Shown here in pieces: positions 1-5,071 of a stretch of DNA of 5,071 nucleotides; position 1 is the first letter of the stretch, and every line of letters starts with the position of its first letter. Location: the NCBI GenBank assembly GCA_023388385.1, contig JAEWGK010000081.1:1-5071 (forward strand). The letters run 5' to 3'. The notes under the pieces are model-generated. The model saw only the letters and a program-made list of their open reading frames with translations. It made no database searches and was not told the DNA's origin. Position numbers and translations under genes: made by a program. Source of the stretch: Actinomycetes bacterium. Lineage in GTDB: Bacteria > Actinomycetota > Actinomycetes > Mycobacteriales > Mycobacteriaceae.

Positions 1-123
1 CACGGCGACCACGTGCACGGCCCGGGCTGCGGCCACGTGGCCGTCCCCCACGGCGACCACGTGGACTACATCCACGACGGCCACCGCCACGCCGCCCACG
101 GCGACCACTACGACGAGCACTAG
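1..123 (+). CDS. Histidine-rich small protein, C-terminal part (putative metal-binding)
   Basis: Reading frame 1 is open from the window edge to a TAG at 121-123 and gives the last 40 residues of a protein whose start lies outside. Twelve of the 40 residues are His and six are Asp, with one Cys in a GPGCGHVAVPHGDHVDY stretch. I recognise this wording from short actinobacterial proteins often annotated 'zinc transporter permease', although the visible part has no hydrophobic segment and is not itself a permease. A His/Asp-rich soluble tail suggests Zn2+ or Ni2+ binding, which is inference. HGDH recurs three times exactly 16 residues apart. The gene converges with the beta-lactamase-like gene 69 bp away and ends before a GC-rich hairpin. 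That the frame is coding is likely; the function is uncertain. Confidence 0.72.
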   Translation, partial: HGDHVHGPGCGHVAVPHGDHVDYIHDGHRHAAHGDHYDEH

Positions 124-168
124 GCCGCCGGTCGCGGGGCGCAGGCCATCTGCAGGAGCCGGCGACGC

Positions 169-190
169 GGGGCGGCCGGGCGTGCGCCCC
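169..190. terminator. Candidate bidirectional GC hairpin between convergent genes
   Basis: GGGGCG at 169-174 pairs perfectly with CGCCCC at 185-190 around a 10-nt loop. It lies 45 nt after the stop of the histidine-rich gene and 2 nt after the stop of the convergent lipoprotein gene. No T-tract follows on either strand, so it may only be a weak terminator or an mRNA 3' end structure. An alternative pairing of GTCGC (131-135) with GCGAC (162-166) is also possible. Confidence 0.4.
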
Positions 191-192
191 TC

Positions 193-1317
193 CTAGTGCC
201 CGATGGAACCCGTGGAGTCGCCGTCGGCGGAGCGCGACGCGTAGCCGGCGGCGTCCTCCTCCGTCGCCTCGGTTTCGACGGCCGTGCCGTCGCCCGGCTC
301 GACATCGGGGCGGTAGGGGTTCCACCAGGTCGGCACGGCGCCCTCCGGCGCCGTCTCCTCCCACGCGGGCAGCAAGGCGTAGAGTTGCTGCCCCACGTTC
401 GCCATGATCGCGTCGACGGTCTCGTTCGCCCCGCCCGGGAAGTGCGTCATGGCGCCGAAGGCGATGGCGCCGCCCGGCGTGTAGAGGACGCCCATGTCGT
501 TGGCCTCCTCCGCCGTGTCGCCCGACTTCTGCGTGGAATTGCCCACGTAGGCGGTGGTGCGGTTCCAGCTGCCGGCGGTGAGGATCTGCAGGAGCTGGCG
601 GGCGTCGGAGACGGTCATGAAGTCCTCGTACGGATCGCCGTCGGCGGCCTCCTGCAGCCGCGTCATGAACACGCCCGCGGCCTCCGGGGAGATGGAGTTC
701 CGCTCGCCGTCGTCGCTGGGGACGAACAGCTTGTTGTGGATGTGGAACTCCGGCGGGACCCCCATCTTCTCCAGGTAGTCGTTGATGACGTCGAAGCCGC
801 CGACCGCGTCGATGAGCGCGTTCGCCGACGTGTTGCACGAGTAGCTGGCGACGTACTGGATGAGCTGACCGACCGTGTACTGGCCCCAGCCCGCCACCGA
901 CACCGGCACGACGTCGTCGCCGTCGACCGTGACGACCTCCGAGAGGTCGTCGGAGAACTTGTCGATCGCGGTGGCCAGAACCGCCGACTTGATGGTCGAC
1001 GCCGGGTAGAACGCGCCCTCATCGCCGGCGTTGGCCGTGAGGCCCTCCTCCGGGCCGCCCACGACGCGGACCCACACGCCGAGGTCGATGCCGTACTGGT
1101 CGGCGGTCTCCACCGCGTCGTCGAGGATCTCCTGGGCCTCTGCCCAATCCTTCTGCTCCATCGCCTCCCACGGCGGCTTCGGGGGCTTCGCCGGAGCAGA
1201 CGGCTCGGCCGGGCCGCGCTCCTTCACGCATGCTGACAGGGAGCCGACGGCCAGGAGGGCGGCGACTGACGCCGCGGCCCATCGGCGGGCGCCGGGGCGC
1301 ACATGGAGCGAGGTCAT
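193..1317 (-). CDS. Lipoprotein with serine beta-lactamase / DD-peptidase-like domain
   Basis: A 374-residue protein predicted to be anchored outside the membrane. It has a basic N-terminus (RPGARR), a hydrophobic stretch at about 14-26, and a lipobox LSAC with the lipidated cysteine at C30. A Pro-rich linker (about 36-50) leads to a penicillin-recognising serine hydrolase domain at about 70-315. This carries the nucleophile motif S107-T-I-K110 and, in place of SDN, S160-C-N162. It also has K264-S-G266 for the KTG motif, and a SISPEAAG stretch (208-215) like the TxPxxMA segment of class A enzymes. I see no convincing ExxLN glutamate motif. The family hydrolyses beta-lactams or acts on peptidoglycan stem peptides; a housekeeping envelope role seems as likely as resistance. 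The tail from about 338 is acidic and low-complexity. The frame opens further upstream to 1449, but the ATG at 1317 places the signal peptide at the N-terminus. An AAAGG lies rather far (14 nt) before it. The gene is downstream of the gdhA terminator, so it probably has its own promoter. Confidence 0.85.
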   Translation of the reverse strand: MTSLHVRPGARRWAAASVAALLAVGSLSACVKERGPAEPSAPAKPPKPPWEAMEQKDWAEAQEILDDAVETADQYGIDLGVWVRVVGGPEEGLTANAGDEGAFYPASTIKSAVLATAIDKFSDDLSEVVTVDGDDVVPVSVAGWGQYTVGQLIQYVASYSCNTSANALIDAVGGFDVINDYLEKMGVPPEFHIHNKLFVPSDDGERNSISPEAAGVFMTRLQEAADGDPYEDFMTVSDARQLLQILTAGSWNRTTAYVGNSTQKSGDTAEEANDMGVLYTPGGAIAFGAMTHFPGGANETVDAIMANVGQQLYALLPAWEETAPEGAVPTWWNPYRPDVEPGDGTAVETEATEEDAAGYASRSADGDSTGSIGH

Positions 1318-1461
1318 CGTGGGGAGGACAGCCTTTCGATATGGGAGGAACACGTGGATGCGGGCTGGACAGCGCGATCGGGGCCCGACCGCTCGATGGG
1401 GGTGGGCTGCGGGGCGGCGCGGGAACCGTCGCACAGCGCAACCCCGCACGCGGCGACTCGG

Positions 1462-1467
1462 AGACTA
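1462..1467 (-). promoter_or_regulatory. Weak -10-like hexamer upstream of the lipoprotein gene
   Basis: On the minus strand TAGTCT fits the loose corynebacterial -10 pattern TANNNT. It lies about 145 nt before the lipoprotein start and just beyond the gdhA terminator, so it could drive that gene. I find no convincing -35 element. The rest of the 1318-1499 gap is GC-rich and shows no gene or clear operator. Confidence 0.2.
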
Positions 1468-1500
1468 ACGGCGGCCCCGACATCCACCCCACGTGAGAAG

Positions 1501-1531
1501 GCCCCGGCACCCCTGAAAAGGGGTCCGGGAC
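1501..1531 (-). terminator. Rho-independent-type terminator of gdhA
   Basis: ACCCC (1509-1513) pairs with GGGGT (1520-1524) around the loop TGAAAA. Past a single bulged C at 1508, CCCGG (1503-1507) pairs with CCGGG (1525-1529), giving a ten-pair stem. It lies 13 nt beyond the gdhA stop. On the minus strand it is followed by CCTTCTC, a poor but pyrimidine-rich tail. This separates gdhA from the downstream lipoprotein gene. Confidence 0.75.
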
Positions 1532-1544
1532 TGTTGCGGGGAGG

Positions 1545-3052
<1,508 letters not shown>

Positions 3053-3061
3053 GGCGTGTTA

Positions 3062-3090
3062 AATCTAGAGGAAAATCCATGTTTCCATAA
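3062..3090 (-). promoter_or_regulatory. Candidate gdhA promoter
   Basis: On the minus strand TAGATT (3067-3062) matches the corynebacterial -10 pattern TANANT and lies in an AT-rich island. At 17-nt spacing upstream is TTATGG (3090-3085), a weak -35, as is usual in this group. Initiation would fall near 3055, giving a leader of about 165 nt. A second weaker option is TTCACA-17-AACAAT inside the inverted repeat. Confidence 0.5.
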
Positions 3091-3098
3091 CGTGATAG
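3082..3098 (-). promoter_or_regulatory. AmtR-box-like operator over the gdhA -35 region
   Basis: The minus strand reads CTAT-CACGTT-ATGG-AAA. This resembles the AmtR consensus of C. glutamicum, roughly tttCTAT-N6-AtAG-a/t-A, with one deviation in the core (ATGG for ATAG). AmtR is the TetR-type master repressor of nitrogen metabolism, and gdh is a known target in C. glutamicum. The site overlaps the proposed -35, a position suited to repression. The motif match is seen; binding is inferred. Confidence 0.5.
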
Positions 3099-3102
3099 GA
3101 GC

Positions 3103-3117
3103 CACGCGCCGAGCGTG
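3103..3117 (-). terminator. Small hairpin directly behind the 127-aa gene
   Basis: CACGC (3103-3107) pairs with GCGTG (3113-3117) around a 5-nt loop, immediately after the stop codon. The stem is only five pairs and has no T-tract on the minus strand. It is at best a weak terminator, so read-through into gdhA is possible. Confidence 0.25.
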
Positions 3118-3501
3118 TCAGGGTTCGACGCTGACGGCCCAGGGATAGGTCGCGATTTCCTCGATCGTGTCGTGGACGTCGCGGATCGCCGGGTCCGGCG
3201 GCAGGTCCACCTCGGGGGTGAGCAGCTTCGCCAGCTCCATGGTCAGGGAGTTCAGGGACCCGGTGACCCCCTCGACGTCCAGCGCGTAGCGCTTGACGAC
3301 GCGCCCCTCGACCTCCTCCTCCGGATGCTGTCGCTCCCACTGCCCGACCAGCTGGGCATCGTCCCCGCCGTCGGAGACGGAGACGTCGGCGGCGGCCAGC
3401 CGCCCGTCGGCGATGAGCTGGTCGAGGCGGGCGCGGAATGCGGTGGCGAGGGCGTCGGCCTCGTCGGAGGGGACCAGGCAGTCGAACACGATGGCAGTCA
3501 T
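3118..3501 (-). CDS. Acidic 127-residue protein of unknown function
   Basis: I do not recognise this protein. It has no signal peptide and no membrane segment, so it is probably cytoplasmic. It is strongly acidic, with about 26 Asp/Glu against 9 Lys/Arg. The N-terminus (AIVFDCLV) looks like a beta-strand, followed by an amphipathic helix at about 12-31 and an acidic loop at 42-50. A second strand-like stretch (RVVKRYALDVEGV, 67-79) and a helix (about 82-94) follow, suggesting a small alpha/beta fold. The ATG at 3501 is supported by G/C-rich third positions through the frame. No Shine-Dalgarno sequence precedes it, but TAACCT lies 7 nt upstream, fitting a leaderless transcript. It is divergent from fetB and points toward gdhA, whose regulatory region starts within 20 nt of its stop. 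A link to iron handling through the shared DtxR-like site is speculative. Confidence 0.75.
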   Translation of the reverse strand: MTAIVFDCLVPSDEADALATAFRARLDQLIADGRLAAADVSVSDGGDDAQLVGQWERQHPEEEVEGRVVKRYALDVEGVTGSLNSLTMELAKLLTPEVDLPPDPAIRDVHDTIEEIATYPWAVSVEP

Positions 3502-3506
3502 GGCGG

Positions 3507-3525
3507 TGAGGTTAGCCTTGCATGG
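3507..3525. promoter_or_regulatory. DtxR-box-like sequence between the divergent genes
   Basis: Thirteen of 19 positions match the DtxR consensus TTAGGTTAGSCTAACCTAA. These include ten consecutive bases AGGTTAGCCT at 3509-3518; the right half is degenerate. DtxR is the iron-responsive repressor of corynebacteria. The sequence covers the TAACCT -10-like hexamer of the 127-aa gene. It is attractive beside an iron-exporter-type gene but remains only a candidate. Confidence 0.35.
3509..3514 (-). promoter_or_regulatory. -10-like element for a leaderless 127-aa gene transcript
   Basis: Minus-strand TAACCT fits TANNNT and ends 7 nt before the A of the ATG at 3501. This is the spacing expected if transcription starts on the start codon. 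The gene lacks a usable Shine-Dalgarno sequence, which agrees with leaderless translation. The -35 region is weak. Confidence 0.35.
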
Positions 3526-3646
3526 ATTCCTCCGCCACCCCCGGCAGGGCTCGCCGCCGCGTCTCCGGGGCCGGGCGCTGGCGGCGGGGGCTCGTCGTCA
3601 CGCACCGCATGCGCTCACCGGCCGTCGGCGATGTCGGGGACCTGGA

Positions 3647-3652
3647 TATTGT
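3647..3652 (+). promoter_or_regulatory. -10-like element for a leaderless fetB transcript
   Basis: TATTGT fits TANNNT and ends 7 nt before the ATG at 3660, the same geometry as at the divergent gene. GATATT two bases earlier is an alternative. It supports starting fetB at 3660 rather than further upstream. No clear -35 is seen. Confidence 0.35.
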
Positions 3653-3659
3653 CGTGGCC

Positions 3660-4532
3660 ATGGGCTCATCCCTCCTCACCCCCGGCCCTCCGCTGTACGT
3701 CGCGCTGGTGCTGCTCGTCGTCATCGCGACGGCGGTGACCTGGTCGTCCGGCACCTCCATGTGGCGCCAGGTGCCGTGGGCGTCACTGCGCGCGGCGATG
3801 CAGCTGCTCCTGCTGGCGGGCCTCCTCGTCGTCATCGTCGACCGTCCGTGGGCGGTCGCGGCATTCATCGCGTTCATGGCGTGGATCGCCGCATGGACGG
3901 CCGACGGGCGCATCTCCCGAGGCTCGCCCCGCGACGATCCGCGCATGGGGGGCCGCGTCGACCACCACGTCGACTCCGCCACCGCCGTCGCCCCGTCAAC
4001 CATCGACGACCCCGACACCACCGAATCCGGGATCCGCCGCGCGCGGCTGCGGGCCCGCGTCCGCCGCACGGCGTGGACGCTCGTCCCGGTCGCGGCGTTC
4101 GCCGTGGCCATGACCGTCGCGCTGCTGCTGACGGGCGTCGTGCCGCCGACGGGCGTGGCGGTGGTTCCGGTGGCGGGCATCTTCATCGGCAACGGCATGA
4201 CGCTGACGTCGCTGACCGGCCGACGCTGCCACGACGAGCTGCACGCGCGGATCGGCGAGGTCGAGGCCTCCATCGCCCTCGGTTTCGAGGAGCGGCACGC
4301 GCGGCTGGAGGTCCTGCGCGACGCGGCGCTGACGGCCTTCGGCCCGACGGTCGACTCCACGCGCACGGTCGGCATGGTCACCATCCCCGGCGCGTTCGTC
4401 GGCATGATCCTCGGTGGTGCGTCGCTGGTCGACGCCGCGGTGATGCAGCTCTTCGTCATGCTCGGCATCCTTGCGGTCGCGGCGGTCGGCAACGCCGCCA
4501 CCATGCGGTTGGTCGCGGCGGGAAGGATGTGA
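3660..4532 (+). CDS. fetB: FetB-type (UPF0014) ABC transporter permease, putative iron exporter
   Basis: A polytopic inner-membrane protein of 290 residues matching the FetB/YbbM family. In Escherichia coli, FetA (ATPase) and FetB (permease) export iron and protect against oxidative stress. Hydrophobic segments lie at about 12-30, 43-60, 66-80, 140-160, 166-180, 238-254 and 258-284. Family signatures are VVPVAGIFIGNGMTL (168-182) and GPTVDSTRTVGMVTIPGAFVGMI (228-250), the latter following the cytoplasmic helix with RDAALTAF. Compared with E. coli FetB there is an insertion of about 40-50 hydrophilic residues at roughly 84-135, rich in Asp, Arg and His. The frame is open back to an ATG at 3522, but the extra 46 residues are Arg/Gly-rich and unlike the family; the start at 3660 is the best guess. 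No ATPase gene adjoins it here. It is followed after 3 nt by a glycerate kinase gene. Family assignment is firm; metal and direction of transport are inferred. Confidence 0.9.
   Translation: MGSSLLTPGPPLYVALVLLVVIATAVTWSSGTSMWRQVPWASLRAAMQLLLLAGLLVVIVDRPWAVAAFIAFMAWIAAWTADGRISRGSPRDDPRMGGRVDHHVDSATAVAPSTIDDPDTTESGIRRARLRARVRRTAWTLVPVAAFAVAMTVALLLTGVVPPTGVAVVPVAGIFIGNGMTLTSLTGRRCHDELHARIGEVEASIALGFEERHARLEVLRDAALTAFGPTVDSTRTVGMVTIPGAFVGMILGGASLVDAAVMQLFVMLGILAVAAVGNAATMRLVAAGRM
4523..4532 (+). promoter_or_regulatory. Strong ribosome binding site for glycerate kinase inside the end of fetB
   Basis: AAGGATGTGA differs by one base from the ideal AAGGAGGTGA. Its last three bases are the fetB stop codon. 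The AAGGA core lies 8 nt before the ATG at 4536, which fixes that start and indicates translational coupling to fetB. Confidence 0.8.
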
Positions 4533-4535
4533 CGC

Positions 4536-5071
4536 ATGACGATCTCCCCCGGTTCGCGTGACGACGTCCCCCGCCCCGCCCCCTCCCCCGCCTCTGCTGG
4601 CGAGTCCGGCCCGGCACCGCGCGGCGGCGCACGCGGGCTGCGAGTGGTCTGCTGCCCCGACAGCTTCAAGGGAACGGCGACGGCGCCCGAGGCCGCCGAG
4701 GCCCTGGCGGCGGGAGTCCGCGACGCCGGCGCCGACGCCGTTGAGGCCCCCATGGCGGATGGCGGCGAGGGCACCGCGGCCATCCTCGCCGCCGGCCCCG
4801 CCCGGCGCGTGCGGACGGTCGACGCCCTCGGCCGCCCCGCCGAGGCCGAATGGTTCCCGGGACGGGAGCCGGCCTCGGCGGTGCTCGACGTCGCCTCCGC
4901 GTCGGGGCTGCCCGCGGTCTCCGACGTGCTCGACGCCGCCGGGGCCTCCACCTACGGCACGGGCCTGGTGCTGAGGGACCTGCTGGACCACGGCATCCGC
5001 CACGTCATCCTGTGCCTTGGCGGTTCGGCGACGACGGACGGCGGACGGGGCATCCTCGCCGCCTTCGGCGC
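4536..5071 (+). CDS. glxK: Glycerate kinase, N-terminal part (cut by window end)
   Basis: The first 178 codons of a protein of the GlxK/GarK glycerate kinase family, which phosphorylates D-glycerate with ATP in the cytoplasm and feeds glyoxylate/glycerate carbon into glycolysis. Family motifs are in order: VVCCPDSFKGT (37-47), PMADGGEGT (72-80), YGTG (140-143) and LGGSATTDGG (161-170). Members are usually about 370-390 residues, so roughly half is visible. An extra 34-residue Pro/Ala/Gly-rich segment precedes the core, which normally begins close to the first beta-strand (LRVVCCPDSF). The ATG at 4536 is chosen for its strong Shine-Dalgarno sequence overlapping the fetB stop; a shorter start is not evident. 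It lies 3 nt behind fetB and is presumably co-transcribed. Which phosphate position is used cannot be read from this part, so the symbol is a family-level label. Confidence 0.92.
   Translation, partial: MTISPGSRDDVPRPAPSPASAGESGPAPRGGARGLRVVCCPDSFKGTATAPEAAEALAAGVRDAGADAVEAPMADGGEGTAAILAAGPARRVRTVDALGRPAEAEWFPGREPASAVLDVASASGLPAVSDVLDAAGASTYGTGLVLRDLLDHGIRHVILCLGGSATTDGGRGILAAFG

Noticed and set aside
196..1236. Plus-strand frame opposite the lipoprotein gene
   Set aside because: Shadow of the minus-strand gene, which has a lipobox and catalytic motifs.
1318..1449. N-terminal extension of the lipoprotein to an ATG at 1449
   Set aside because: It would place 44 extra Arg/Pro-rich residues before a normal signal peptide and lipobox, preventing lipoprotein export.
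3522..3659. N-terminal extension of FetB to an ATG at 3522
   Set aside because: The 46 added residues are Arg/Gly-rich and unlike the family. The start would overlap the DtxR-like site and lie only 20 nt from the divergent ATG.
3293..4561. Plus-strand frame overlapping the 127-aa gene, fetB and the glycerate kinase start
   Set aside because: It is Arg/His/Pro-rich nonsense in another frame of fetB with no family features.
3512..4951. Long minus-strand frame opposite fetB and glycerate kinase
   Set aside because: It spans two clearly recognised plus-strand genes and gives an Arg/Ser/Ala/Thr-rich sequence without motifs, so it is an artefact of few stop codons.
4558..4974. Plus-strand frame inside the glycerate kinase region
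   Set aside because: It is another frame of the gene starting at 4536, whose product has the conserved glycerate kinase motifs.

Overview
The window is GC-rich throughout, with G/C-ending codons and only a few AT-rich islands in intergenic gaps. The glutamate dehydrogenase is close to the Corynebacterium glutamicum enzyme as I remember it: same 447-residue length, same N-terminal pattern, same motif wording. With the GC content and the putative AmtR-like and DtxR-like sites, this points to chromosomal DNA of a high-GC Corynebacterium or close relative. I see no mobile element, phage, tRNA, rRNA or CRISPR signature.

Layout, left to right. (1) Positions 1-123 (+): the last 40 codons of a histidine-rich small protein of the type often annotated 'zinc transporter permease' in actinobacteria. 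(2) A short convergent gap holding a GC-rich hairpin. (3) Positions 193-1317 (-): a lipoprotein with a serine beta-lactamase/DD-peptidase-like fold. (4) A 227-bp gap with a good rho-independent-type hairpin just behind gdhA. (5) Positions 1545-2888 (-): gdhA, NADP-type glutamate dehydrogenase, most likely starting at a TTG codon behind a strong Shine-Dalgarno sequence. (6) A 229-bp regulatory region with an AmtR-box-like site over a candidate promoter, a perfect 8-bp inverted repeat at the predicted mRNA 5' end, and a 45-codon upstream reading frame whose stop overlaps the gdhA start. (7) Positions 3118-3501 (-): an acidic 127-residue protein I do not recognise. (8) Positions 3660-4532 (+), divergent: a FetB-type (UPF0014) iron-export permease. 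(9) Positions 4536-5071 (+): the first 178 codons of a glycerate kinase, coupled to fetB by a 3-nt gap and cut by the window edge.

The genes do not form one pathway. gdhA is ammonium assimilation and has its own promoter and terminator. The beta-lactamase-like lipoprotein is a cell-envelope gene. The divergent pair (127-aa protein and fetB) shares a 158-bp gap containing a half-conserved DtxR-box-like sequence. Both genes lack a Shine-Dalgarno sequence and carry a -10-like hexamer 7 nt before the ATG, which suggests leaderless transcripts. fetB and the glycerate kinase gene form an unusual coupled pair.

I found no clearly new biological system. The points most worth testing are the gdhA leader architecture, the possible iron control and leaderless expression of the divergent pair, the FetB loop insertion with no adjacent ATPase gene, and the non-canonical active-site motifs of the lipoprotein.
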